Below are positions 1 through 8,253 of a DNA stretch of 64,000 nucleotides, in pieces. The notes under the pieces were generated by a model, which saw nothing but the letters and a program-made list of their open reading frames with translations, was not told the origin of the DNA and did not search any database. Origin of the DNA: Nonomuraea deserti (lineage in GTDB: Bacteria; Actinomycetota; Actinomycetes; Streptosporangiales; Streptosporangiaceae). The stretch is taken from assembly GCF_004348685.1 (NCBI RefSeq), contig NZ_SMKO01000003.1, positions 93,554-157,553 on the forward strand. The letters are read 5' to 3'. Positions within the stretch are counted from its first letter, which is position 1. Every line of letters starts with the position of its first letter. The position numbers were made by a program, and so were the translations under genes.

Positions 1-122
1 ACACGCAGCTGACCGACGTGTTCCAGGAGGAGAACGGCATCTACCGGTTCGACCGGACGAGCAAGCTGGATGTGGAGCGGGTGCGCGAGATCCAGACCCG
101 GACCGCCGCCTCCGAACGCTGA
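1..122 (+). CDS. 3' end of an unidentified gene
   Basis: An open frame enters from the left edge (first full codon at base 3) and ends with TGA at 120-122, giving a 39-residue C-terminal tail rich in charged residues (ends REIQTRTAASER). Codon third positions are strongly GC biased, as in real genes here, and a strong hairpin follows the stop. The tail carries no motif I recognise, so no function is offered. Confidence 0.55.
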   Translation, partial: TQLTDVFQEENGIYRFDRTSKLDVERVREIQTRTAASER

Positions 123-174
123 CCCCGACACCGGCCTCCGCCGGCACCACTACTGGGGAAATACCACCTGCTGG

Positions 175-204
175 GCGGGGCGGGCCCGCGCGGGCCCGCC
201 CCGC
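175..204. terminator. Bidirectional hairpin terminator between convergent genes
   Basis: A perfect 30-bp palindrome: 13-bp GC-only arms (175-187 and 192-204) with a GCGC loop. It lies between the left-edge gene on the plus strand and the IclR gene on the minus strand, so it can end both transcripts. There is no T-run, which is usual for actinobacterial hairpin terminators. Confidence 0.75.
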
Positions 205-213
205 ACGCGGTCG

Positions 214-900
214 CTAGAGGTACCGGGCGATCTCCCGCGCGGTGCCCAGCACGACGGGGACGATCTCGGCCGGGTCCCGCTGCCCGATGGTCACCATGCC
301 CACGCTCGCGTGGGCCGGGCGTCCAGCGACGGTGAGCGGGGCGGCGACACCCCAGGCCCCCGGCTGCAGCTCGCCCTCGGTGACCGAGTAGCCGGCGGCG
401 CGGGCCTGCGCTATCTCGGGGCGCTCGCCGGGGCGGGGCGGGCGGCCCGCCAGGATCGCGATCCCCGAGGCGCCGCGGTTCGAGGGGTGCCGGGTGCCCG
501 CGCGATAGGTGACGTGGATCTGCGAGGCGCGCGGCTCGGCCACGGTGAGCACGACCGCCTGGCTCTCGTCGATGTCGAGCACCGTGATGAACGCGGTGGC
601 GTTGCAGGTGTCCGCCAGCACCTGTAACGCCGCGGAGGCCGCGCTGCGCAGCCGGTGCTGCACGGCGGCGTTGAGCTCGACGATGCCGAGGCCCAGGGTG
701 AAGCGGTTGCCGACCCGGGCGGCCAGCCGGTGGTTGCCGAGCGCGACGAGGTGGCGGGAGACCGCGTTGCGGTGGATCCCGGCCAGCTGCGCGAGCTCGG
801 TGATCGTTAACCCGTCCGGATGGTCCTTCAGGATCTCCAGCAGCCGCAGGCCGGTGTCGATCGTCTTCGATCCCGCAGTGCCGGGCTGGTCGGCGGTCAT
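214..900 (-). CDS. IclR-family transcriptional regulator
   Basis: 228 residues. The N-terminal winged helix (about residues 12-65) has the IclR pattern GLRLLEIL ... TITELAQLAGIHRNAVSRH. The rest is an IclR effector domain ending in the typical hydrophobic helix (GTAREIARYL). The domain is a little shorter than the usual 250-residue family. The frame stays open far upstream into the P450 gene, but the ATG at 898-900 is chosen because it overlaps the P450 stop codon by 4 bp (ATGA), implying translational coupling. IclR proteins usually control catabolic genes, so the upstream P450/hydrolase genes are the likely targets (inference). Confidence 0.9.
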   Translation of the reverse strand: MTADQPGTAGSKTIDTGLRLLEILKDHPDGLTITELAQLAGIHRNAVSRHLVALGNHRLAARVGNRFTLGLGIVELNAAVQHRLRSAASAALQVLADTCNATAFITVLDIDESQAVVLTVAEPRASQIHVTYRAGTRHPSNRGASGIAILAGRPPRPGERPEIAQARAAGYSVTEGELQPGAWGVAAPLTVAGRPAHASVGMVTIGQRDPAEIVPVVLGTAREIARYL

Positions 901-2168
901 TCGGCGCCCAGACGAGGCGCGGGGGTGTAGCTCAGCGGCAGGTGCTTGATGCCGCCGATGAAGTTCGACACCAGCCGCTCGGGAGGCCCGGCGAGCCGCA
1001 CGTCCGGCAGCCGCCAGAGCAGCTCGCGGTAGAACGTGCGCAGCTGCAGCCGGGCGAACCGGGCGCCGAGGCACACGTGCGGCCCGTCCCCGAACGAGAC
1101 GTGGTCGTTGGGCCGGCGTGCGATGTCGAAACGCATCGGGTCGGGGAAACGCCGCTCGTCGAAGTTGGCCGCGCCGTGGAAGACGACGACCTTGTCCCCT
1201 GCGGCGATGGGCCGCTCGGCCAGCACCAGGTCGCGTACGGCGGTGCGGCGGAAGCTGAGCACCGGCGTATGCCAGCGCAGCATCTCCTCGACGGCCGTGT
1301 CCAGCAGTTCCGGATCGTCGAGCAGCCGGCGATGCTGGTCGGGATGGTCGAGCAGCGCGACCAGCCCGCCGGGCAGGGCCGAACGCACGGTGTCGTTGCC
1401 CGCGATGACCAGGAGGAAGAAGAACATCGACAGCTCGGGGTCGGTGAGACGCTGCCCGTCCACCTCCGCCGTGGCCAGCGCGGTCATGAGGTCGTCGGCC
1501 GGATCCCGGCGCTTGCGGGCGGCGAGCGCGTGGGCGTACGCGAACATGTCGGTGAGCATCGCCGGGGAACGCGGGTTGACCGGTCTGCCGTCCGGGCCGC
1601 GGGCGACGGTCGCGTGGTCGGGATCCTGATAGCCGATCACGCGGTTGGTCCACTCCAGGATCTGGCCGCGATCGGCGAGCGGGATGCCGAGGAGATCCGC
1701 GAGGTTGTGGATCGGATAGTCGTCGGTCACGTCCACCGGCAGGTCACACTCGCCCCGCTCCGCGATCTCGTCGATGAGCAGCCGGGCCCGCGTCGCGATG
1801 CCGGCGGTGAACCGCTCGATGCGCCTGGGGGTGAACACGCCGGAGACGATCCGCCGGAGCCGGCCGTGATCCGGCGGATCGAGGTTGAGCATCATCCGCC
1901 GGATGAACAACAGGTCGGCGGGGTCGGGGTCGCGGATCTGGGTGGCGCCGAGCCAGGAACTGAACTCGGTGGGCGTCCGCAGGACGCGCACGACGTCCGC
2001 GTGGCGGGTCACCGCCCAGAACCCGGGCCCGGCCGGCCAGTCGCCGACCTCGTGCTCCTCCTGCCAGTGCACGGGGTCGTGGTCACGTAGCAGGCGGTAC
2101 GTCTCGTGCGGGATGCCCTGTGCGTAGATACGCGGGTCGAACACGTTGACCGTCGTACTCACGGGCAA
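897..2168 (-). CDS. Cytochrome P450 monooxygenase
   Basis: 423 residues, normal for a soluble bacterial P450. I-helix oxygen-activation motif is AGNDT, the ExxR motif lies in EEMLRW, and the heme-binding loop FGDGPHVCLGAR puts the iron-ligating cysteine near residue 366. The overall style (LNLDPPDHGRLRRIV, HVSFGDGPHVCLG) resembles the CYP124/CYP125/CYP142-type steroid and fatty-acid hydroxylases, but the substrate cannot be read from sequence. No ferredoxin or reductase is adjacent. It is third in a minus-strand run: ATP-binding protein, hydrolase, P450, IclR. Confidence 0.95.
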   Translation of the reverse strand: MPVSTTVNVFDPRIYAQGIPHETYRLLRDHDPVHWQEEHEVGDWPAGPGFWAVTRHADVVRVLRTPTEFSSWLGATQIRDPDPADLLFIRRMMLNLDPPDHGRLRRIVSGVFTPRRIERFTAGIATRARLLIDEIAERGECDLPVDVTDDYPIHNLADLLGIPLADRGQILEWTNRVIGYQDPDHATVARGPDGRPVNPRSPAMLTDMFAYAHALAARKRRDPADDLMTALATAEVDGQRLTDPELSMFFFLLVIAGNDTVRSALPGGLVALLDHPDQHRRLLDDPELLDTAVEEMLRWHTPVLSFRRTAVRDLVLAERPIAAGDKVVVFHGAANFDERRFPDPMRFDIARRPNDHVSFGDGPHVCLGARFARLQLRTFYRELLWRLPDVRLAGPPERLVSNFIGGIKHLPLSYTPAPRLGAE

Positions 2169-2184
2169 CCCTCCAAGGGATCGG

Positions 2185-2949
2185 TCAGGCGGCCAGGAAA
2201 CGTTCGATGGCCGACACGAGGGCCAGCGGCGTCTCGTCCATCGCGTAGTGGCCGGCGTCGGCGAAGGTCAGCAGTTCGGCGTCGGTGTACCACTGCAGCC
2301 AGGTGCCCCGCATGACGTCGGCGGAGAGCGCGGGGTCGTGCTCGCCGGCGATGACGAGCACCGGTGTGGCGGAACCGGTCACCTCGGTGTGGAAGTCGGT
2401 CCTGGCCCAGGCGTCGAGGTACGTGCGGTAGGCCGTCACCGTGGAGTTGCCCAGCGAGCCGGCCACCATCTCGTCGAGCCACGCGCCGGGAAGCCGGTTG
2501 CCGGTGGTGAGATCGATGATGGCGCGGCGGTTGGCGGGCTCCTCGGCGGACCCGGAGAACAGCGCCCAGCTCTGGTCGTCGAACGGCACGCCGGAGGCCG
2601 GCACCGGGGAGATGCCGACGAGCCTGCGCACCCGCCCGGGCGCGTCCAGCATCACGCGCTGCATCGCCGTCCCGCCCATCGAGTGACCGACCAGGGAGAA
2701 CGTCTCCCAGCCCAGCTTGTCGGCGAGCGCGATCACGTCGCCGGAGATCTCGGCGAGGGAGTACTCGCCGGTGAGGTCGCGCGCCTCGCCGTACCCCCGG
2801 TAGTCGGGGAAGGCGTAGCTGAAGGCGTCGCCGTCGAGGTAGGGCTGCACCTTCCTGAAGGAGGTGCGGTCGCCGAACCAGCCGTGCAGCACGATCACGT
2901 GGTGCGGCCCTGAGCCGGTGACGTCGTGGGGGAGGACGACAGGGGCCAT
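2185..2949 (-). CDS. Alpha/beta hydrolase
   Basis: 254 residues with a complete alpha/beta-hydrolase signature: oxyanion HGW motif near residue 22, nucleophile elbow GHSMGG, acid residue in GEHDP, and catalytic histidine in AGHYAMDE near the C-terminus. No signal peptide, so cytoplasmic. It sits 16 bp upstream of the P450 and 9 bp downstream of the ATP-binding protein, consistent with one transcript. Pairing with a P450 suggests ester or ring-cleavage product hydrolysis in a small catabolic route, but this is inference. Confidence 0.92.
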   Translation of the reverse strand: MAPVVLPHDVTGSGPHHVIVLHGWFGDRTSFRKVQPYLDGDAFSYAFPDYRGYGEARDLTGEYSLAEISGDVIALADKLGWETFSLVGHSMGGTAMQRVMLDAPGRVRRLVGISPVPASGVPFDDQSWALFSGSAEEPANRRAIIDLTTGNRLPGAWLDEMVAGSLGNSTVTAYRTYLDAWARTDFHTEVTGSATPVLVIAGEHDPALSADVMRGTWLQWYTDAELLTFADAGHYAMDETPLALVSAIERFLAA

Positions 2950-2958
2950 GGTGTCTCC

Positions 2959-3447
2959 TTAGCGTTCGTGGCAACCGGATGGGGTGGCGGGCGGCATCGC
3001 GCTCGCGGGCTGGGCGCCGCCGTGGCACTGCAGGCTGAACCAGACGTACTTGCCGTTCTCGTGCTGGACCGCGCCCCACTGGTCGGCCTGCGCCTCCACC
3101 AGGAACAGCCCGCGCCCGCTCTCGGCGAGGAAGTCGGGAGCCCGGCGTGTGGGGAGGGTCCGGTCGTGGTCGCAGACCGCCAGCCAGATCGTGGTGGCTC
3201 CGGCCCGTACGTTGATCCTGATCCCGGAGGATCCGGGCGGCGGCGGGGCGGCGTGCTGGACGGCGTTCGTGACCAGCTCGCTGGTCAGCTCGGCGATCGT
3301 CGCCTCGTTCGCGGAGGAGAGCGGCAGCTTCCAGGAGGTGAGCATCCCCGACACCCAGCGGCGGGCGATGGATGAGGCGATCGGCGAGCAGGGCAGATCG
3401 CACCAGCGGGAGAGCAGCCGGCTCGTGGAATCGGTGAGGACATTCAC
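2959..3447 (-). CDS. Anti-sigma-type ATP-binding protein (HATPase_c)
   Basis: 162 residues. The N-box (ELTSELVTNAVQHA) and the G-box (ESGRGLFLVEAQADQWG) mark the GHKL/HATPase_c_2 fold of RsbW/SpoIIAB-like proteins, of which streptomycetes and relatives carry dozens. Such proteins bind and phosphorylate anti-anti-sigma factors or act as single-domain regulators. The start is GTG at 3447; the nearby ATG is out of frame. It is the first gene of the run leading to the hydrolase and P450, so the regulator and enzymes may be co-transcribed. Confidence 0.88.
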   Translation of the reverse strand: MNVLTDSTSRLLSRWCDLPCSPIASSIARRWVSGMLTSWKLPLSSANEATIAELTSELVTNAVQHAAPPPPGSSGIRINVRAGATTIWLAVCDHDRTLPTRRAPDFLAESGRGLFLVEAQADQWGAVQHENGKYVWFSLQCHGGAQPASAMPPATPSGCHER

Positions 3448-3786
3448 GGCGCGCTCGCTCTCGCCGGCAGTAAATGGCAGGTCAGTGTGCCACCGATGCG
3501 GACTCCCGACCTCACGCCGCCCTCTATGGGGCGCGTGGGGGCGCGTCCGGCCTCGGGTTTCAGGCGATCAATCGCGAACACGGCGGGGGCTTCTCCCGGA
3601 TGCCCAAATAATGGGCGCGGTGGTCAAAAAACGGGCGTGCAGCGAGGAAAGCATCGGCCGGAACAAGGCCGTTGTCAATGCGATTGACAGAAAAAGTGGA
3701 TCACTCGTCAGGGTGGCCGAGAAGGCGCTGCCGTGATGCCCCGTTTTCGCCGGAATAGACCGTCTTTCGCCCGGGCCGGCACACGT
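3448..3786. other. Intergenic region without a supported gene
   Basis: About 340 bases between the divergent ends of the ATP-binding gene (minus, starting at 3447) and the CPBP protease terminator. Open frames here are short and lack ribosome binding sites or family resemblance. The stretch is less GC-rich around 3600-3730 and probably holds the promoter of the ATP-binding gene; I could not fix its -35/-10 elements. Confidence 0.5.
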
Positions 3787-3819
3787 CGGGCGTGGGACCG
3801 GCTGCCGGTCCCACGCCCG
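3787..3819 (-). terminator. Hairpin terminator after the CPBP protease gene
   Basis: Perfect 15-bp arms (3787-3801 and 3805-3819) around a CTG loop, 20 bases past the stop codon of the minus-strand CPBP gene. It is one of the strongest hairpins in the window; no T-run follows. Confidence 0.8.
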
Positions 3820-3838
3820 CTTCCGTGCCGTGGCAGTT

Positions 3839-4804
3839 TCACTGCCGATGGGCGCTCCCCTGTCCGGGTTCCTGCCCGGACTCATGCGTGGGCTCCTGCC
3901 CGGGCTCCCCGGCCGGGCGGTAGCCGAGCCGGCCTCGGGTCGCGACGATCACCAGGAACGCCGCCGTGGTGCCCGCGAGGAGGGTGACCCGGCCCGCGTG
4001 CTCGGAGGTGGCGATCGACGGGAACATGTCCGAGTAGACGATCGACATGAAGTTGTTGACGCTGACGTGCAGCAGCATGACCAGCGGCAGGCTCTGGCCG
4101 GTCCGGTTGAACACCCAGGTGACGACCACGCTGAAGACGCAGGCGAAGGCGATGAACTCGCCGACCCTCAGCCAGGTGACGTCCGGCCACCCACCCCACT
4201 CGCTCAGGAACAGCGGCAGGTGCCAGATGCCCCACAGCGGACCGAGGACGACGGTGGCGCCGAGCGGGCCGAGCCTGCGCTGCATGCGGGGCAGGGCGAA
4301 ATCCCGCCAGCCGGGCTCTTCCGCCAGTCCGGTGGTGGCCATCTGGATCAGCAGGCCGGGCACGTAGGCCACCAGCGCGGCGACCGACGGCATGTGGATG
4401 TCCTCGTTGGAGAGCGCGAACCCGGTGACGATGATGGCGGCGGGAACGCCGAGGGCCGTTCCGAGGTACCAGACCCAGCTGACCCGCCACTTGGTCATCC
4501 GCCTGACCCACCGGCGGACGCCTTCCTTGCCGTCCGCGACCCTGGTCACGAGGTAGGCGGCGAAGATGGGGCCGAGATAGGCGCCGGGGAGGACGCCGGT
4601 GAACTGCGTGGTGCCGAGCAGCGTGGGGAAGGAGAAGTCCAGGATGCCAAGGCCGTTGTTCGACAGGACGTAGGGGGCCCAGGCGACCCAGCTCATCAGG
4701 TTGGCCAGGACGAAGAAACTGATCACCGGACGGCTGCGGATGAACCCCCGGATCCCGCTCCGGGGCGCACTCTGCCCGGCATCCACCGGGTTGTCGACGA
4801 TCAT
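3839..4804 (-). CDS. CPBP-family intramembrane metalloprotease (Abi/Rce1-like)
   Basis: 321 residues with about eight hydrophobic segments. The family metal-binding motifs are intact: EEPGWRD (EExxxR), GIWHLP (FxxxH-type) and LLHVSVNN (HxxxN). These proteins are integral-membrane proteases related to Rce1, used for peptide maturation, immunity or unknown roles. The last 30 residues are hydrophilic with repeated GQEP units. The start ATG at 4804 is preceded by a GGAGGAAG ribosome binding site. No peptide substrate gene is adjacent, so the role is open. Confidence 0.9.
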   Translation of the reverse strand: MIVDNPVDAGQSAPRSGIRGFIRSRPVISFFVLANLMSWVAWAPYVLSNNGLGILDFSFPTLLGTTQFTGVLPGAYLGPIFAAYLVTRVADGKEGVRRWVRRMTKWRVSWVWYLGTALGVPAAIIVTGFALSNEDIHMPSVAALVAYVPGLLIQMATTGLAEEPGWRDFALPRMQRRLGPLGATVVLGPLWGIWHLPLFLSEWGGWPDVTWLRVGEFIAFACVFSVVVTWVFNRTGQSLPLVMLLHVSVNNFMSIVYSDMFPSIATSEHAGRVTLLAGTTAAFLVIVATRGRLGYRPAGEPGQEPTHESGQEPGQGSAHRQ

Positions 4805-5211
4805 CCCACTTCCTCCTCAGGCAGGACCGCTTGACTGACAGGGATGAGCACACCAGCCGCGCACCCCGCCCGTCGCTCCCACGTACACCCCATTCGAGGT
4901 ACAGCCAGGGGCACTCACGGAGAGAACGCCCAGGTGAGCGAGCCGGGCACGCGTCGCCCCCCGACGGCCCCAGAGGGCTTCGTGATGATCGGAGCGCCTT
5001 CGTGTGCGGATGAAAGTTTCACGGACCGGAATATTCACCAAGGAAGTGTCCGGCCATTTGGCGCCTATATCGGGTGTTCGGCGTCCGGTCCTCCGGTTGA
5101 CCCGGCATTGACAATTGTCGACTTTTCCGGAGAACCTGTTTGGGAGCGCTCCCACAATTTGTCCCGGAACCCGGCACCACGTCCGTGCCTTCCCCTTGAA
5201 AGGACACCGCG
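4805..5211. other. Divergent intergenic region
   Basis: About 400 bases between the CPBP gene (minus) and the DoxX gene (plus). Open frames here have no ribosome binding site or family resemblance. The right part (about 5000-5160) is AT-richer and carries the DoxX promoter: a consensus -35 TTGACA at 5108-5113 inside the palindrome GACAATTGTC (5110-5119), followed by the CebR-type box at 5141-5154. Confidence 0.6.
5141..5154. promoter_or_regulatory. CebR-type LacI-family operator (copy 1)
   Basis: TGGGAGCGCTCCCA, a perfect 14-bp palindrome identical to the consensus of the cellobiose repressor CebR in Streptomyces (established knowledge). It lies about 58 bp upstream of the DoxX start and 27 bp downstream of a TTGACA -35 element, so a bound repressor would cover the likely transcription start. 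An identical copy stands at 8240-8253. CebR itself is not encoded in the window. Confidence 0.8.
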
Positions 5212-5631
5212 GTGGATTCACTGATCAAGAATCAGGGGCTTTTCCTGGCTCTGTACCGGATCGTGATAGGGCTTCTGTTCGCCTGCCACGGCGCGGCGAC
5301 ACTCTTCGGCGTGCTGGGCGGTCCGCACGGCGCGGCGCCCGGCATCGGAGAGTGGCCAGCCTGGTGGGCGGCGGTCATCCAGCTGATCGGCGGCGTCCTC
5401 GTCCTGCTCGGCCTGGGCGCGCGTGCCGCCGCCGTCATCTGCTCGGGCAGCATGGCCTACGCCTATTTCTTCGTCCACCAGCCCCAAGCGCTCTTCCCGA
5501 TCCAGAACGGCGGGGAGAAGGCCGCGCTCTTCTGCTGGGGTTTCCTGCTCGTCGCCGTCCTCGGCCCCGGACGCTGGGCGCTGTCGACGCTGCTCGCGCC
5601 CGCACGCCCTCTCGCGCACGAAAGGAGATGA
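5212..5631 (+). CDS. DoxX-family membrane protein
   Basis: 139 residues with four hydrophobic helices (about residues 8-28, 48-72, 73-90, 103-125) and the DoxX pattern of a conserved arginine in helix 1 (LYRIVIGLLFACHG). DoxX proteins are small inner-membrane proteins, some acting with thiol or quinone chemistry; a specific reaction cannot be assigned. GTG start with GAAAGGAC ribosome binding site. The promoter carries a CebR-type box, which would place it under cellobiose control. It is convergent with the ECF41 sigma factor gene. Confidence 0.88.
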   Translation: MDSLIKNQGLFLALYRIVIGLLFACHGAATLFGVLGGPHGAAPGIGEWPAWWAAVIQLIGGVLVLLGLGARAAAVICSGSMAYAYFFVHQPQALFPIQNGGEKAALFCWGFLLVAVLGPGRWALSTLLAPARPLAHERR

Positions 5632-5734
5632 CGACGGCGGCGCCGGCCTTCCAACCCGCGACAGATCCGTACGGACATATGCCCGCCCGCCATTCCCGGC
5701 ACGCCCGATATTCCTGATCGCCGGGGAATTCCTG

Positions 5735-5757
5735 GCGTACGCGAAGAACCCGTACGC
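5735..5757. terminator. Possible hairpin between DoxX and sigma factor genes
   Basis: Perfect 7-bp arms GCGTACG/CGTACGC with a 9-base loop, located between convergent genes. Short for a terminator in this genome, so only a weak call. Confidence 0.35.
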
Positions 5758-5806
5758 GCCCGCACGATATTTCCGCTGCAGAGATTCGCCACGCCATGGC
5801 GCGCGG

Positions 5807-6742
5807 TCAGTTTTCCGTCCAGGGCCGGAGTTTTTCTGGATTGAGCACGGCCCAGATGCGCTTGATCCGGTCGCCTGCGACGTCGAACGCCATCACCACG
5901 ATGGTGGCGCCGTCCTGCTGGGCCACCAGCCCGGGCCGGCCGTTGACCGTGCGCTCCAGGATGGTCACGTCGGGCGCCAGGCGGGCGATCTCGACGAAGC
6001 GCCGCGCGAGGCGCTCGCGGCCCTCGATCGGGCGGAGCACGGCGTTGACGACTCCGCCGCCGTCGGCGGTGCCCGTGACGTCGGGGTCGAGGAGGTTGAC
6101 GAGGGCGTCGATGTCCTTGGCCTCCCACGCCTGCTTGAAGTCCCTGACGATGCCGGCCTGCCGGGCCGCGGGGGCCGAGGGCGGTTGTGAGGCGCGGATG
6201 CGGCGGCGGGCCGAGGTGGCCAGCTGGCGGCAGGCCGCCGGAGTGCGCCCGACGATCTCGGCGACCTCGGCGAAGGAGTAGCGGAAGACGTCGTGCAGGA
6301 TGAACGTCACCCGCTGGGCGGGAGTCATGGATTCGAGCACGACGAGGAAGGCCATGTTGACCGACTCGTCGAGGGTGACCCGGTCGGCCGGGTCGGTCAC
6401 GGTGGCGCCCGGCCGGTCGGCGCTCCACTCCGTGTGTTCGGGCAGCGGCTCCGGGATCCATTCGCCCACATAGCGCTCGTGCCGGGCCCGTGCCGAGCCG
6501 AGCAGGTCGAGGCAGACGCGGCTGGCGACCTTCGCCAGCCAGGCGCCGGGAGAGTCGATGGCGTCCTGCTGCTGCCGGGACATCGCGTACCAGCGGGCGT
6601 AGGTCTCCTGCACGACGTCCTCCGCGTCGGCCAGGGAACCGAGGAGCCGGTAGGCGAGATTGATCAGGTGGCGCCGCTCGCTCATGATCGCGCTCAGGCC
6701 CGGATCGGGCCGGGCGTGTGTCGGCTCGGATGGGGTGGTCAT
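5807..6742 (-). CDS. ECF41-type RNA polymerase sigma factor (SigJ-like)
   Basis: 311 residues: sigma region 2 (about 20-90, with LLGSLADAEDVVQETYARW), the ECF41 linker motif WIPEPL, sigma region 4 (about 130-190) and a C-terminal SnoaL-like domain carrying the DGGG and NPEKL (NPDKL-type) motifs. In this class the C-terminal extension modulates activity in place of an anti-sigma factor (established). The frame continues upstream to 6799, but the ATG at 6742 has a GAGGGAG ribosome binding site. ECF41 genes commonly neighbour small oxidoreductases or DoxX-type proteins; here DoxX is convergent. Confidence 0.93.
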   Translation of the reverse strand: MTTPSEPTHARPDPGLSAIMSERRHLINLAYRLLGSLADAEDVVQETYARWYAMSRQQQDAIDSPGAWLAKVASRVCLDLLGSARARHERYVGEWIPEPLPEHTEWSADRPGATVTDPADRVTLDESVNMAFLVVLESMTPAQRVTFILHDVFRYSFAEVAEIVGRTPAACRQLATSARRRIRASQPPSAPAARQAGIVRDFKQAWEAKDIDALVNLLDPDVTGTADGGGVVNAVLRPIEGRERLARRFVEIARLAPDVTILERTVNGRPGLVAQQDGATIVVMAFDVAGDRIKRIWAVLNPEKLRPWTEN

Positions 6743-6889
6743 GGTGCCGCGGGCTCCCTCGGTCGCATCTTTACTTACCCGTTCGACGAGACACGCCACC
6801 GATGTGTGAGGAGCCGCCCCGGATCGAGCTGCGAGTCACGCGCTCGCTCCGGCGAACGAGCCTGCCCGGCGGGAAGGATGCCGGGCGAT

Positions 6890-7498
6890 TCACATGTTCT
6901 TGAGGACGACTTCCGGCGTCCGCGGATGCGGGGTGTTCTCGATGCCGGCCCGCTCTGCCGCGCTGATCAGTCCTAACCTGTGCAGCAGCCTGGCGGACTC
7001 GTGCCAGCATTCTCTCGCACGCTCATCCTGCCGCAGTTCCTGCAGTGAGCTGCCGAGACCCCACCAGTGGATGGCCTCGGTGTAGCTGCCGCGGTTCCCG
7101 GCGGTGCCGTCCGCCCGCAGGGCCTGCTGGAAGAGTTCGACGGCGTGTTCTCTCCTGCCGGTGATCCGGTGGAGCTCGGCCAGCAGTCCCAGGGCGATGG
7201 CGGTGCCGGAGTCGTCGCCGATGTCACGGGTGAGTGCGAGCGCGCGCTCGTAGGCCGCCTGCGCTTCGCCGAGGAGGCCCGCCCGCCGGTACGTGAGACC
7301 GATGTTGGACAGGGTGATGGCCTCCCCGAAACGATTGCCCGCTCCCCTCTCCACGTCGACGGACTCCTTGAAATGCTCGATCGCGCTGTCGAAACGGCCG
7401 AGCCGGCTGTGGGCGACCGCGAGCCGGTCGAGCTGCGCCGCCTCGCCCCGGCGGTTGCCGAGCCGCCGTGTCCCCGCCGGGCCGTCCGGCGGGGACAC
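6890..7498 (-). pseudogene. 5'-truncated TPR-domain regulator remnant
   Basis: The frame encodes about 190 residues of tetratricopeptide repeats (for example SNIGLTYRRAGLLGEAQAAYERAL) like the C-terminal halves of AfsR/SARP or XRE-NB-ARC-TPR regulators; the gene at 53279-55855 is a full-length analogue. The N-terminal HTH and ATPase parts are absent. Repeat homology begins in mid-repeat (GNRRGEAAQLDRL) directly after a hairpin at 7469-7497, and the only start codon lies inside that hairpin. The C-terminal end looks intact. I read it as a gene remnant joined to the monooxygenase terminator; a short expressed TPR protein is possible. Confidence 0.65.
7469..7497 (-). terminator. Hairpin terminator of the monooxygenase gene
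   Basis: Perfect 12-bp arms (7469-7480, 7486-7497) with a 5-base loop, about 32 bases beyond the stop of the minus-strand AA10 gene. Confidence 0.75.
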
Positions 7499-7529
7499 AT
7501 GGGCGGTCGGGCGGCAGAGCGTCAGGTCC

Positions 7530-8198
7530 TCAGGAGAAGTTGACGTCGCTGCAGATGTAGTACGCCTGGTCCATGTGCGAGGCCTGCCAGATGGTGAAGA
7601 CGACGTGGCGTCCGCTGCGGCCGGGCGCGCTGGCGTCGAAGGTGATGTTCTGGCTCGGGGCGTAGCTGCCGGTCTCGCGCACCAGTTCCAGGCTGCTCCA
7701 GGTGAGCGGCTGGGTGGCGGGGTTGAAGCCCTGGCGGGTGACGTAGACGCGGAAGTAGTCGGCCCCGTGGCTGGCCTGGTCGTAGAGGTGGAGCTGGAAG
7801 TTGGTGCCGATGTCGGTGGTCTTCCACTCGCCCACGGCGTCGAGGGAGCGGTAGCGGCCGCCCTCGGTCCGGCCGCCGCTGCAGAGCTGGCCGTCGGGGA
7901 CGGCCGCCTGGTGGTTGCCGCCGACGTTGTTGCGGTAGAGGCCGTTCCAGTTCCACATGGCGTTCGGGTTGTCCTGCCATGCCTGCCAGCACATGGGGTC
8001 TTCCTGCTGCATGGCCGGGTTCAGGTGGTCGTCGCCCCAGCGCAGCCAGCAGCCGTAGTTGCGGGAGGCGGGGTCGATGATCGATCCGTGGGCCGAGGCT
8101 GACTCGGCCCACGGCAGCAGGCAGAGCAGGGCCGCGGCCATGATGGTGAGGACGCGAAGCGCCCGGCGGGCGGGTACGGCGGGCTTGTGAGGTTGCAT
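7530..8198 (-). CDS. Secreted AA10 lytic polysaccharide monooxygenase
   Basis: 222 residues. A signal peptide (about 1-36, twin arginine near residue 11, hydrophobic core, ESASA cleavage) exposes His37 as the mature N-terminus (HGSIIDP), the first ligand of the copper histidine brace. The second brace histidine is His144 in QASHGADYFRVY, and the axial aromatic position lies in QAYYICSDV. Single catalytic domain, no carbohydrate-binding module. The enzyme cleaves crystalline cellulose or chitin oxidatively; the cysteine pattern (CW..WGDDHLNPAM..EDPMCWQ) and the CebR-type box 42 bp upstream favour cellulose (inference). ATG 8198 chosen because the upstream extension is not signal-like. Confidence 0.95.
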   Translation of the reverse strand: MQPHKPAVPARRALRVLTIMAAALLCLLPWAESASAHGSIIDPASRNYGCWLRWGDDHLNPAMQQEDPMCWQAWQDNPNAMWNWNGLYRNNVGGNHQAAVPDGQLCSGGRTEGGRYRSLDAVGEWKTTDIGTNFQLHLYDQASHGADYFRVYVTRQGFNPATQPLTWSSLELVRETGSYAPSQNITFDASAPGRSGRHVVFTIWQASHMDQAYYICSDVNFS

Positions 8199-8239
8199 CG
8201 TGCGTTCTCCGTCTGTCCGGCGAAGTGCGTCCGGGATGA

Positions 8240-8253
8240 TGGGAGCGCTCCCA
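8240..8253. promoter_or_regulatory. CebR-type LacI-family operator (copy 2)
   Basis: TGGGAGCGCTCCCA, identical to the copy at 5141-5154, placed 42 bp upstream of the monooxygenase start codon. This is the expected arrangement for cellobiose-inducible secreted cellulolytic enzymes in actinomycetes. Confidence 0.88.

Noticed and set aside
214..1653. Single 479-residue minus-strand frame
   Set aside because: Only its last 228 codons encode IclR; the front part is a shadow of the P450 gene, and an ATGA overlap fixes the start at 900.
897..3447. Conservon-like regulatory unit (ATPase plus P450)
   Set aside because: The roadblock, DUF742 and GTPase genes that define conservons are absent.
3448..3786. 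Short ORFs between the ATPase gene and the protease gene
   Set aside because: No ribosome sites, no recognisable domains, overlapping frames on both strands.
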